Below are positions 25,823 through 34,231 of a DNA stretch of 42,378 nucleotides, piece after piece. Within the stretch, counting starts at the first letter, position 1. Every line of letters starts with the position of its first letter. The translations under genes and the position numbers were made by a program. Source of the DNA: JAVVUQ01 sp036653075 (GTDB taxonomy: Bacteria > Bacillota > Clostridia > Christensenellales > CAG-314); NCBI GenBank assembly GCA_036653075.1, contig JAVVUQ010000004.1, forward strand, positions 1-42,378, in the 5' to 3' direction. The notes under the pieces are model-generated. The model made no database searches. It saw only the letters and a program-made list of their open reading frames with translations, and was not told the origin of the DNA.

Positions 25823-26722
25823 TTAACTATTTTTTGCTTTCTTTGCTTTCTTTTTATTTTCACGTTCAATAAAAGCGTCAATTTTTTCATCGTGATAAGG
25901 CTCTAACAATAACTTTAAATCAGTAAAAAGCTTTTGCATTACTCTTGTGCTATTGGCGAAATACAATCCGTCACAAAACCGCTCGTCCGTAACTACGCCT
26001 AAGGTCAATACTTTAGCAGCTACAACGCTATCATTTTCGACTACGGGTTCCATTTGCTCTTTGCCCATTCCGATAAATATTCCCGTTGTTCCAAAATCAT
26101 AACAATGATGATATATGTAATCAGCTTTTATCGATTTCATATTTGTAATAAAACAACTTGTATGAAACGGACTTGTCTTTATAATGGATTTAGGTAACAT
26201 ATTCCATCTATCTAACTTCTTAAGCGTCCACCATATCATTCGCACTATAATATTAGGCGCCGCCGATATAATCGCAGCAGTTTTATCTACGGTGTTTCCA
26301 AGCGGCGTCCCACTGTTTGCTTCAATCAACTTTTCCACCGCTTCTTTAATTTCGTAAATACTTTCGCTTCCATTAAATTGCACTTTGACAGCTGTCGCTA
26401 CCGCATCGTCTTTTAACGCTTTTTTAATAACAAAACCAATGTCTACGTACTCTCTTTGAAATACCCTACCTACATTTACAAATCGATTCAAACCTTTTCG
26501 CATAGACATTAATCGCACGATAACAGCAATCATAATATCTAAATAAGTAAAATAAACATTTGCTGTTTCTTTCATCTCTTTAATAAAAGCATCTATTGCT
26601 TCACACCTAATTTTAACTTTTGCATAATTTAATGCGTCCGATCTCTTGCTCATTATATGAGCTGCGGATTTTGCGTACGGATCAACCTTTATGGCATATC
26701 CATCACTTCTCTTAGCGAACAT
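25823..26722 (-). CDS. E2-type acyltransferase-domain protein lacking the catalytic histidine
   Basis: This 299-residue protein corresponds to only the catalytic domain of 2-oxo-acid dehydrogenase E2 acyltransferases, a chloramphenicol-acetyltransferase-like fold. It has no lipoyl or E1-binding domains. I chose the ATG at 26722 because GGAGG lies 7 nt upstream; the longer frame to 26764 has a hydrophobic, unlikely start. Family-like blocks are NRFVNVGRVFQREYVDIGFVIKKA, FITNMKSIKADYIYHHCYDFGTTGIFIGMGK and GVVTDERFCDGLYFANSTRVMQ (about 243-264). True E2 enzymes have DHRxxDG; here residues 246-252 read DERFCDG, so Glu247 replaces the catalytic His. No E1 or E3 gene is near. It may be a non-catalytic or differently acting homologue; the role is unknown. 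Confidence 0.8.
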   Translation of the reverse strand: MFAKRSDGYAIKVDPYAKSAAHIMSKRSDALNYAKVKIRCEAIDAFIKEMKETANVYFTYLDIMIAVIVRLMSMRKGLNRFVNVGRVFQREYVDIGFVIKKALKDDAVATAVKVQFNGSESIYEIKEAVEKLIEANSGTPLGNTVDKTAAIISAAPNIIVRMIWWTLKKLDRWNMLPKSIIKTSPFHTSCFITNMKSIKADYIYHHCYDFGTTGIFIGMGKEQMEPVVENDSVVAAKVLTLGVVTDERFCDGLYFANSTRVMQKLFTDLKLLLEPYHDEKIDAFIERENKKKAKKAKNS

Positions 26723-27104
26723 TTTTTCCTCCATTAAAAATAAAATAATTATAAATAATTCCATTTATCTATAAAAAATATAGATATATTATATTATATC
26801 ATAACTGCGCTTTCATTGCAATACAATTATACGCTATTTATCAATGTATTTATTCGCCATTTTTAACCTATCTAATAGAATTAATAATTTTTTAATGTTG
26901 CGAACATACTTAATGTGTTGATAAATTCATATAGAATTATTGTTGCAATTAAACTTTAAATGTGGTATATTGAATATATTAAATAAAAAAAAATAAATTT
27001 CATAAATTTATTACATAAATTATTATATAAAAAAGCAATAATATAATTTAAATATTATAAATAGTATAAATAAGAGTATAATTATTAACATCGGAGGTTG
27101 TAAT
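26723..27104. other. Divergent gap upstream of pckG
   Basis: This AT-rich region contains the pckG promoter and an all-AT hairpin (AATAAATTT/AAATTTATT, 26992-27012) in the predicted leader. No gene is seen. Confidence 0.6.
26943..26971 (+). promoter_or_regulatory. Extended -10 promoter of pckG
   Basis: TTGCAA (26943-26948), a 17-bp spacer and TATATT (26966-26971), with TGG directly before the -10, form an extended -10 promoter. The predicted leader is about 125 nt. Confidence 0.7.
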
Positions 27105-28862
27105 ATGAATCTACAAGTAAAACAATTTGTCGATAACTGCGAAGCTATTGCTAAGCCTGACAATGTCGAATGGATAACAGGAGATAAAGCGGTATTTGAC
27201 AAACTGACTAAAATTGCATTAGCGTCGGGCGAACTTCATAGACTTAACGAAGAAATTTTACCTAATTGCTATTTACATCGCAGCGCAATCAATGACGTAG
27301 CAAGAGTAGAAGGACGCACATTTATTTGTTCCAAAGACAAAGAAAACGCTGGTCCTACCAACAATTGGATGGCTCCTGCTGAAGCTTATGAGAAGTTAAC
27401 AAGTATCTTTAATGGCAGTATGCGTGGGCGCACAATGTATGTTATACCATATTCAATGGGGTGCATAGGCAGTCCATTTTCAAAAGTGGGCATTGAGGTT
27501 ACTGATAGCATTTATGTCGTATTATCGATGAATATTATGACACGTGTTGGTAACGACGTATTGACTCAATTGGGCGATAGTAACGACTTCGTACGTGGTT
27601 TTCACTCAAAAGCTCAGCTTGACGAAACTAACCGTTATATTTGCCATTTCCCTGAAGATAACGCAATTTGGTCGGTAAACTCAGGTTACGGCGGAAACGT
27701 ATTGCTCGGCAAAAAATGTTTTGCTTTGCGTATTGCTTCATACCAAGCTCGTAAAGAAGGTTGGATGGCTGAGCATATGCTCATTCTTGGAATTACTAAA
27801 CCAGAAGGCATAACACGTTATATTGCAGCTGCTTTCCCGTCAGCTTGCGGAAAAACGAATCTTGCGATGCTTATTCCTCCAAAAGAATACCTTGATAAAG
27901 GGTACCGCATTACAACAGTCGGCGACGATATCGCTTGGATTAAACCTAATAAAGATGCCCTGTACGCTGTTAATCCTGAAAATGGCTTTTTTGGCGTAGC
28001 TCCAGGTACTAATATGAAATCTAATCCTAACGCTCTTATTTCCACTATGAAAAATAGCATCTTCACCAACGTTGTGCTTAACTGCGACACTAATACTGTT
28101 TGGTGGGAAGGTATGGATAAAAATTCTCCTAAAAATGCCATCAATTGGAAAGGCGAAAAATGGGATTGCAACGACGGAACTAAAGGCGCTCACCCTAATA
28201 GCAGATTTACTGCGCCCGCAGTTAACTGCCCTTGCATTTCTGATAAATTTGAAGCGCCCGATGGCGTTAAATTATCTGCCATTATATTTGGCGGAAGACG
28301 CGCTAAAACAGCTCCGCTCGTTTATCAATCCTTTGATTGGGAAAATGGAGTGTTCGTAGGCTCGATTATGGCAAGCGAAACAACCGCCGCAGCTACTGGC
28401 GCAGTTGGCGTTTTACGTCGTGACCCTATGGCTATGCTTCCATTTTGCGGATATAATATGGGCGATTACTTCCAACATTGGTTGGAAATTGGCGAAGCTA
28501 ATAAAAATGCGCCAAAAATATTTAACGTAAATTGGTTCAGAACAGACGATAATGGCAACTTTATTTGGGCAGGTTTTGGCGACAATATCAGAGTGCTTGA
28601 TTGGATTATCGACCGCTGCGAAAATAAAGTCGACGCTGCCACAACTCCTATCGGTTACCTACCTTATCCAAAAGATATCAACATTGAAGGACTTAACATC
28701 GACGACAAAACTTTAAACGAACTGCTTACAGTGGATAAAGAAATGTGGTTAAAAGAAGCCGAAGGCATAGAAGAACATTACAAAAAATTTGGCGACAAAC
28801 TTCCACATCAATTGAAAGAACAATTAAATGGACTAAAAGAAAGATTAAACAAAATGAATTAA
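27105..28862 (+). CDS. pckG: Phosphoenolpyruvate carboxykinase (GTP)
   Basis: This 585-residue cytoplasmic enzyme interconverts oxaloacetate + GTP and PEP + CO2 + GDP. Diagnostic features of the GTP class are the mobile-loop/P-loop FPSACGKTNLAML (about 245-257), the metal-site strand VGDDIAWIK, and the guanine-site region around NWFR and NFIWAGFGDNIRVLDWI. MYVIPYSMG and the RVEGRTF substrate region are also present. The length is close to that of bacterial GTP-PEPCKs (about 590-620). GGAGG precedes ATG by 7 nt. It is monocistronic, between a 17-bp-spaced extended -10 promoter and a strong terminator. With PPDK it lets the cell make PEP or run the reaction anaplerotically. Confidence 0.97.
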   Translation: MNLQVKQFVDNCEAIAKPDNVEWITGDKAVFDKLTKIALASGELHRLNEEILPNCYLHRSAINDVARVEGRTFICSKDKENAGPTNNWMAPAEAYEKLTSIFNGSMRGRTMYVIPYSMGCIGSPFSKVGIEVTDSIYVVLSMNIMTRVGNDVLTQLGDSNDFVRGFHSKAQLDETNRYICHFPEDNAIWSVNSGYGGNVLLGKKCFALRIASYQARKEGWMAEHMLILGITKPEGITRYIAAAFPSACGKTNLAMLIPPKEYLDKGYRITTVGDDIAWIKPNKDALYAVNPENGFFGVAPGTNMKSNPNALISTMKNSIFTNVVLNCDTNTVWWEGMDKNSPKNAINWKGEKWDCNDGTKGAHPNSRFTAPAVNCPCISDKFEAPDGVKLSAIIFGGRRAKTAPLVYQSFDWENGVFVGSIMASETTAAATGAVGVLRRDPMAMLPFCGYNMGDYFQHWLEIGEANKNAPKIFNVNWFRTDDNGNFIWAGFGDNIRVLDWIIDRCENKVDAATTPIGYLPYPKDINIEGLNIDDKTLNELLTVDKEMWLKEAEGIEEHYKKFGDKLPHQLKEQLNGLKERLNKMN

Positions 28863-28903
28863 AAACTCTGTTTTCTTGTATCAATCATTTAAATAATATT
28901 ATT

Positions 28904-28943
28904 ATTGCTCCGCTACTTCAAATCATCTGCGGAGCAATATTTT
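28904..28943 (+). terminator. Terminator after pckG
   Basis: ATTGCTCCGC (28904-28913) pairs with GCGGAGCAAT (28929-28938) and is followed by ATTTTC. It lies 41 bp past the pckG stop. Confidence 0.85.
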
Positions 28944-29019
28944 CGAAAATGTTTATGCAAATAAACTATTAAAATGACAAATATATAAAATAGTTATATC
29001 TATAAAATTTGATAATTAA

Positions 29020-29150
29020 AGTTAAGTTCACTAAATTAAATTAAGATTAGTTAAATTAAGATTAGTTAAATATAATATTTAAATTTAAGTTCAATAAGTT
29101 AAATTTAAGATTAGTTAAATTAAGATTAGTTAAATTTAATATTAAGAAGT
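29020..29150. repeat. Nested direct repeat (about 66-nt block twice, 15-nt subunits)
   Basis: TTAAATTAAGATTAG-type words repeat in tandem, and the whole block with an AATATTTAAATTTAAG spacer is duplicated at about 29020-29084 and 29086-29150. It fills the gap between pckG and the small membrane protein. Confidence 0.8.
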
Positions 29151-29226
29151 TAAGTTATTTAATTGCAAGACATAGATATAATTGCAGAAATGCTAACACA
29201 ATCGTAAATTATAGAGGTTTACTTAT

Positions 29227-29847
29227 ATGAAAAGAGATAAAAATAACGATAATAAAAACAGCAAGGTTGAAAACATTGAAAATAGTGTGGAAAATGTTAA
29301 AAACACCGACAAACTTAAAAAATTTGATATTTTTCGTATTGCCGCTTTAATTAGCTCGCTTGTGTGTTTTTTTGCGCTTTGGATACTTTCAAAAAACCTA
29401 ACTTTTGTAGCGTCCGAATTTTTAATGTTAACAACAGTCTTATTCGCATTGTTCTTACTTATAACTATTTTAGAGATATACAATCTTAAAAAAACTAAGA
29501 AAGCTTGGATATTTTACCTATTACTAATTTGTTTGCTTGCTTTTATATTTTCATTAATTTTATTTAGATTAGATGTTATGGTGGTAATGATGCAAACAAA
29601 AAATGCGGAAATTACTTTTTTAGAAGCGCAAAAACTATTTTCAACTATGCCTAAGGAGCAAATCGAAGTTATTAAAAACGCTTATTTACACGATAGAATA
29701 GAATTAGTTGCTGCTGCCGATAAAACATTTGCTATAAACACGCTAATTTCTTTAGGTAGTTGCGGTTTGATTGCATCTTTATGTTATATTGTATATAGAT
29801 TTCAACGTAAAAAAGCTCCGATTACGCCACCTGAAAAAATTGATTGA
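29227..29847 (+). CDS. Small four-helix membrane protein, unknown function
   Basis: This 206-residue protein is of a family I do not recognise. Residues 1-35 are charged and Asn/Lys-rich, with no signal peptide. Four hydrophobic segments follow: about 37-60 (IAALISSLVCFFALWIL), 64-88 (FLMLTTVLFALFLLITIL), 96-118 (WIFYLLLICLLAFIFSLILF), and 170-190 (TLISLGSCGLIASLCYIVY). A loop of about 50 residues between segments three and four contains EAQKLFSTMPKEQIEVIKNAY. It ends in a short basic tail. A modest AGAGGT ribosome-binding site precedes the ATG. It is flanked by the pckG terminator and its own terminator, so it is transcribed alone. Confidence 0.75.
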   Translation: MKRDKNNDNKNSKVENIENSVENVKNTDKLKKFDIFRIAALISSLVCFFALWILSKNLTFVASEFLMLTTVLFALFLLITILEIYNLKKTKKAWIFYLLLICLLAFIFSLILFRLDVMVVMMQTKNAEITFLEAQKLFSTMPKEQIEVIKNAYLHDRIELVAAADKTFAINTLISLGSCGLIASLCYIVYRFQRKKAPITPPEKID

Positions 29848-29863
29848 GTAATATTATAATTAT

Positions 29864-29894
29864 AAAGATAGAAAAAAATTCTATCTTTTTTTTA
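29864..29894 (+). terminator. Terminator after the four-helix membrane protein
   Basis: AAAGATAGAA (29864-29873) pairs with TTCTATCTTT (29879-29888) around AAAAA, and more T follow. It lies 16 bp after the stop. Confidence 0.85.
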
Positions 29895-29963
29895 TAAATA
29901 TTAAAATTTATCGGACATTTTTAAAATAAAATCAAATATTATGTATTAATTTAAAAAAATCAA

Positions 29964-29992
29964 TTGTAAAAAAAAAATTATTGTGTTATAAT
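29964..29992 (+). promoter_or_regulatory. Strong promoter of pepF
   Basis: TTGTAA (29964-29969), a 17-bp spacer and a perfect TATAAT (29987-29992), with an extended TGT before it, predict a start near 29999. The leader would be about 160 nt. Confidence 0.8.
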
Positions 29993-30021
29993 AGTTGGAG
30001 AGATGAGGATTTTTTGATTAT

Positions 30022-30046
30022 TTGGCATAAAATTATGCGATTATGC
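30022..30046 (+). promoter_or_regulatory. Hairpin in the pepF leader
   Basis: GGCATAA pairs with TTATGCC around a 10-nt loop in the 160-nt predicted leader of pepF. It matches no riboswitch that I recognise. It could be a simple mRNA-stabilising or regulatory stem. Confidence 0.35.
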
Positions 30047-30159
30047 CTTTAATCGTATTACTCGCTCAATTAATTTTTGATAATTAAATAAAATATATTT
30101 TTTATGTTCGTTAATAATTTTAATTTATTGAGGAATAATTAACTTTTAAGGAGAACGAT

Positions 30160-31947
30160 ATGAGTTACGAAAAGAGAGCGGATATACCGCAACAATATTT
30201 GTGGGATACAACACCATTGTTTGCCACTGTAACAGATTGGGAAAATGGAACTATTGAAGCGCAAAAAGCGCTTCCGCAATTAGTTGCATTTAAAGGCACA
30301 CTGAATAATAAAAATACTATTTTGAAATTATTTGAACTACGGTCAAAACTTTTTGCTCAAATTGAAAGACTATATGTTTATGCTTTTATGCAACACGATA
30401 TAGACGGCAAAGACACTACCGCTCAAATGCAATTTGGTAAAATATTCGGTATTTTGTCAAAATTTGAAGAATCCATATCCTTTATGGTACCTGAATTATC
30501 AAAATTAAGCGGCGAAACATTACAAGAAATGATTGATGACCCAGACTTTGTTAATTTTTCCGTAGCTCTTACAGAAATTTTAAAAGGTAAAGCTCACGTA
30601 TTATCTGCAGATGAAGAAAAATTGATCGCTTCTCTTTCTCCTATATTTAATGGCTTTAAAGATGCGTTTGAACGTCTTGATAATGGCGATTTGAAGTTTG
30701 GAACAATTAAAATTGATGGCGAAAAAATGCAGCTTACACACGGTTCTTATGGTATGCTTTTAGAACATCCAGACCAAAAAGTTCGTCAAGAAGCTTTTAA
30801 AAAATATTATAAACCTTATATCAATTATATTAATACTATCGCATCTTTATATTCAAGCAGCGTTAAAACCGATTGGTTTACCGCCCGCGCAAGAAAATTT
30901 AAATCATCTTTGGAAAGCGCTTTATTTTATGAAGACGTAGACAAAAAAGTTTATACTAATTTGATTAATAGCGTTCATAATAGTTTAGCTCCGCTTCACG
31001 AATATATCGCTTTAAAGAAAGAAGTTTTAGGCGTGGAAACTCTTAATATGTACGATTTATATGTTCCTATTATTAAAGACGCTGACATTAAATTGGATTT
31101 TGACCAAGCTTTTGAATTAATTAAAGAAGGTTTAAAACCACTTGGCGAAGATTATCAGGAACTTTTAGACAGAGCGAAAAACGAACGTTGGATGGACGTT
31201 TATGAAACACCTGGTAAACGTAGCGGCGCATATTCAATAGGCACTTATGGCGCTCATCCTTACGTTTTATTAAATTATCAACAAACAACAAACGACATCA
31301 GCACTATCGCTCACGAACTTGGACACGCTATGCATAGTTATTATAGCAGCGCTAATCAATGTTATGATAAGTCAGGCTATACTATCTTTGTAGCTGAAGT
31401 TGCAAGTACTTGTAACGAAATTTTACTTTTAAAACATATGCTAAAAGATTCAAAGAGCAAAGAAGTTAGAACTTATTTATTGACACATTATTTAGATATG
31501 CTTAGAACAACTTTATATAGACAAGCTATGTTTGCTGAATTTGAATATATTGCGCACAAGAAAGAAGAAAAAGACGAAACTTTGACTTATGAAAGTTTAT
31601 GCAAAGAATATCTTAAACTCAATAAAAAATACTACGGCAAAGCAGTTAAACATAATAAGGAAATTAGCTACGAATGGGCGAGAATTCCTCATTTTTATCG
31701 TGGATTCTATGTTTATAAATATTCAACTGGCATAACAAGCGCTGTTTGCATCGCAGAAAAGATTCTAAATGAAGGTCCAGAAGCAGTCACAAATTATAAG
31801 AAATTCTTATCTCTTGGCGGCTCGCTTGATCCTGTTAGCGAATTAAAAGTAGCTGGCGTTGATTTAACCACTACTGAACCATTTGACATAGTAACAAAAT
31901 CATTTTCTGACACCTTAGCGGAATTGAAAGAACTTTTGAAAAAATAA
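30160..31947 (+). CDS. pepF: Oligoendopeptidase F
   Basis: This 595-residue cytoplasmic M3B zinc metallopeptidase cleaves short peptides of about 7-17 residues. The zinc motif HELGH lies at 385-389 (IAHELGHAMHSYYS), and the third ligand glutamate should lie in FVAEVASTCNEILL, about 25 residues further on. The C-terminal catalytic block RIPHFYRGFYVYKYSTGITSA is typical of PepF. The length matches the family (about 600). AAGGAG stands directly before the ATG. The gene has its own strong promoter and terminator. In a peptide- and amino-acid-fermenting organism it fits as the last step in supplying amino acids such as arginine to the catabolic genes further right (inference). Confidence 0.96.
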   Translation: MSYEKRADIPQQYLWDTTPLFATVTDWENGTIEAQKALPQLVAFKGTLNNKNTILKLFELRSKLFAQIERLYVYAFMQHDIDGKDTTAQMQFGKIFGILSKFEESISFMVPELSKLSGETLQEMIDDPDFVNFSVALTEILKGKAHVLSADEEKLIASLSPIFNGFKDAFERLDNGDLKFGTIKIDGEKMQLTHGSYGMLLEHPDQKVRQEAFKKYYKPYINYINTIASLYSSSVKTDWFTARARKFKSSLESALFYEDVDKKVYTNLINSVHNSLAPLHEYIALKKEVLGVETLNMYDLYVPIIKDADIKLDFDQAFELIKEGLKPLGEDYQELLDRAKNERWMDVYETPGKRSGAYSIGTYGAHPYVLLNYQQTTNDISTIAHELGHAMHSYYSSANQCYDKSGYTIFVAEVASTCNEILLLKHMLKDSKSKEVRTYLLTHYLDMLRTTLYRQAMFAEFEYIAHKKEEKDETLTYESLCKEYLKLNKKYYGKAVKHNKEISYEWARIPHFYRGFYVYKYSTGITSAVCIAEKILNEGPEAVTNYKKFLSLGGSLDPVSELKVAGVDLTTTEPFDIVTKSFSDTLAELKELLKK

Positions 31948-31985
31948 TAATTAGATTAACATACTTTTACTCTTTTATATTTATT

Positions 31986-32015
31986 AGGGCTGCTTTTTGA
32001 GCGGCTCTTTTTTAT
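31986..32015 (+). terminator. Terminator after pepF
   Basis: AGGGCTGCT (31986-31994) pairs with AGCGGCTCT (32000-32008), including two G-U pairs, around TTTTG; TTTTT follows. It lies 39 bp after the stop. Confidence 0.8.
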
Positions 32016-32098
32016 TGCGCCTTATTGTATCTTTTTATACCATTTTTTATAAACAAAACTTTATTGTAACTATTTGCCTAATCAAAATTAAATTTTTT

Positions 32099-32144
32099 CT
32101 ATATTAATTTCTATATTAATTTCTATATTAATCTCTATATTAAG
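32099..32144. repeat. Tandem repeat, 12-nt unit, about 4 copies
   Basis: CTATATTAATTT is repeated at 32099, 32111, 32123 (with a C) and partly at 32135, between the pepF terminator and the spoIIGA promoter. Confidence 0.9.
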
Positions 32145-32228
32145 TAGGTAATCAAATTGCATTATTGTTAAAATTTCGATATTAAAATGCAAAACTTATT
32201 CTATTCTATTACATAAAAACGTATATTT

Positions 32229-32261
32229 TTGCAAAAATCGCTATTTTTTTTATGTTACAAT
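32229..32261 (+). promoter_or_regulatory. Candidate spoIIG promoter with a 21-bp spacer
   Basis: TTGCAA (32229-32234) and TACAAT (32256-32261) are separated by 21 bp, too far for normal sigma-A recognition. The B. subtilis spoIIG promoter is known for the same over-long spacing and needs Spo0A. A one-mismatch reverse 0A box (TTCGATA, consensus TTCGACA) lies at 32175-32181. Confidence 0.4.
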
Positions 32262-32347
32262 AAACATATAAAGAAAACAATTTTGAATAACTTTAAACAG
32301 TTAATAGTAATTAATGTATATAATAATTGTTAATATTATGGTGAATT

Positions 32348-33163
32348 ATGACGGTATATATAGAATATGTGTTGATTGATAATATGGTTATTGATAGTAT
32401 ATTGCTTGCTATAACATCTGTAACTTTAAAGGAAAAGCTATGCTTTTGGCGTCTTTTATGTGGAGCGCTTTTTGGAACAATTACTGCTGTCATTTTATCG
32501 TTAATTACTTTAAATTCTTACATAGGATTAATATTAAAGCTATTTGTCGGATTTTTAATGACTTTAATAACTGTGGAGCACTACACTAAAAAGTTAATTA
32601 TTCAGCATTATTTGGTTTTTTTAGCATATACATTTAGTATGGGCGGAGTTATATTAGGGTTACTTTATTTGATTCAAGCAAACGTATACAATGCGTTAAC
32701 TTTAAACTATACTTTCGGCGTTCCTATTGGCGTTATTGTGGGCGGCGTTGCTGTTAGCATTGCGCTTGGAGTTAAAGTAGCGAAAAATTTATACAAAAAA
32801 CGAGCTTTAAGTGGCAATCGACTGTTACCTGTTACTGTAATTTTTGATAAGGAATATTCCATCGTCGGTTTTCACGATAGCGGAAATCTTGTCCAACATA
32901 ATGGATTACCTGTATTTTTTGCTGTTGGTAAAAAATTTAAAGCTGTTTTAGTAGGAATTTATACAGAAAATCTCTTAACTAAAGAAAACAAGTGGGGAGA
33001 AAATACATATGTGCATTATACAACTTTGAGCGGTTCTGCCCATTGCCTTGCGCTTAAACCTATAAAAACCACTGTTAACGGGAAAGATGTGGACTGCCTA
33101 ATCGCTTTTGGCAACATAACGTCAGATGAGTACGATATAATAATAAATTATAACAACTTTTAA
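32348..33163 (+). CDS. spoIIGA: Sporulation sigma-E processing peptidase SpoIIGA
   Basis: SpoIIGA is the membrane aspartic protease that removes the pro-sequence of sigma-E in the mother cell after septation. The 271-residue protein has five hydrophobic segments in residues 1-150, then a soluble domain with the catalytic motif FHDSGN, where Asp177 corresponds to the B. subtilis catalytic Asp183. A later flap-like segment LIAFGNITSDEYDIIINYNNF ends the protein. The ribosome-binding site before the ATG at 32348 is weak (GGTGA). The sigE gene follows after 35 bp, the conserved spoIIG arrangement. This pair is the clearest sign that the organism belongs to a sporulating lineage. Confidence 0.95.
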   Translation: MTVYIEYVLIDNMVIDSILLAITSVTLKEKLCFWRLLCGALFGTITAVILSLITLNSYIGLILKLFVGFLMTLITVEHYTKKLIIQHYLVFLAYTFSMGGVILGLLYLIQANVYNALTLNYTFGVPIGVIVGGVAVSIALGVKVAKNLYKKRALSGNRLLPVTVIFDKEYSIVGFHDSGNLVQHNGLPVFFAVGKKFKAVLVGIYTENLLTKENKWGENTYVHYTTLSGSAHCLALKPIKTTVNGKDVDCLIAFGNITSDEYDIIINYNNF

Positions 33164-33198
33164 TATTTTATACTTTATAAATCAAAAGAGAGGTTAAA

Positions 33199-33909
33199 AT
33201 GAATAAAATTCTTACTTACATAAAGTTGTTTTTTAATATGGAAAGCATTTCAGATAAACTTGCCGCTTTTTTATGCGGAAATGAAGCCTTGCCCAAACCT
33301 ATGACTCCCGAAGAAGAAAATATGTATATGCGTCTAAAGGAACAAGGTAGCATTGAAGCTAAAAACATCTTGATTGAACGTAATCTCCGTTTAGTTGTTT
33401 ATCTTGCTAAAAAATTCGATAATAGCGGAATTGAAGCAGATGATTTAATTTCTGTGGGAACTATCGGACTAATTAAAGCAGTAAATAGTTTTGAATCGAA
33501 TAAAAACATTAAACTTGCTACCTACGCTTCCCGTTGTATTGAAAATGAAATACTTATGTTTTTACGTAAATGCGTAAAACGCCGTTTAGAAGTATCGCTT
33601 GATGAACCTCTCAATGTAGATGGAGATGGCAATGAATTAGTACTTAGCGATATTCTTGGAACTGAAAGCGATTGCGTTTATAAGGGATTAGAAGCTACCG
33701 CCGATATGCAAGTTTTGTACGAATGTATGGCAAAATTAAATAATCGTGAACGTCGCATTGTAGATATGCGCTTCGGACTTTCTGGAAACGATGTGTATAC
33801 TCAAAAAGAAGTAGCCGATTTACTTGGAATTTCTCAATCTTATATCTCTCGTCTTGAAAAGAAAATTTTTGCTCGTTTAAAAAAAGATATGCAAAAAAAA
33901 CTTATTTAA
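33199..33909 (+). CDS. sigE: Sporulation sigma factor sigma-E (pro-form)
   Basis: Sigma-E directs early mother-cell transcription in sporulation. The 236-residue protein begins with a hydrophobic, amphipathic pro-sequence (about 1-28) before the conserved GNEALPKPMTPEEE, where processing occurs in the B. subtilis protein near the equivalent GGSEALPPPL. Region 2 reads NLRLVVYLAKKFDNSGIEADDLISVGTIGLIKAVNSF and KLATYASRCIENEILMFLRK. Region 4 has a helix-turn-helix TQKEVADLLGISQSYISRLEKKI. An AGAGAGG ribosome-binding site precedes the ATG. It is co-transcribed with its protease SpoIIGA. No sigG gene follows, unlike in many Bacillota where sigG lies next. Confidence 0.97.
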   Translation: MNKILTYIKLFFNMESISDKLAAFLCGNEALPKPMTPEEENMYMRLKEQGSIEAKNILIERNLRLVVYLAKKFDNSGIEADDLISVGTIGLIKAVNSFESNKNIKLATYASRCIENEILMFLRKCVKRRLEVSLDEPLNVDGDGNELVLSDILGTESDCVYKGLEATADMQVLYECMAKLNNRERRIVDMRFGLSGNDVYTQKEVADLLGISQSYISRLEKKIFARLKKDMQKKLI

Positions 33910-33984
33910 TAATTATAATATCCATTTTTAAAATCAAAACAATTACTTCATTAAGCAAACTATATAAAAAACTATATAAAAAAA

Positions 33985-34019
33985 CTATAATATGATGTAA
34001 ATCAATATTATAGCTTTTG
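33985..34019 (+). terminator. Hairpin after sigE, likely terminator
   Basis: CTATAATAT (33985-33993) pairs with ATATTATAG (34005-34013), followed by CTTTTGTTTT. The stem is AT-rich and therefore weak. Confidence 0.5.
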
Positions 34020-34062
34020 TTTTGTACATTTATTTTTTAAATACTTAATTATTACACAATTT

Positions 34063-34160
34063 CAGAATTTATTTATAATCTACTCATATCCGAATTTATC
34101 TATAATCTACTAATATCAGAATTTATCTATAATCTGCTATTATCAGAATTTATCTCAAAA
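34063..34160. repeat. Tandem repeat, 27-nt unit, about 3.5 copies
   Basis: Units starting CAGAATTTATCTATAATCTA begin at 34063, 34090, 34117 and 34144. They lie between convergent sigE and arcC. Confidence 0.9.
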
Positions 34161-34231
34161 TTTATTTATTTTAAAATTATAAACCTAATATTATTAAATT
34201 TAATGTAATATCATAATTTGCATTTTTATGT

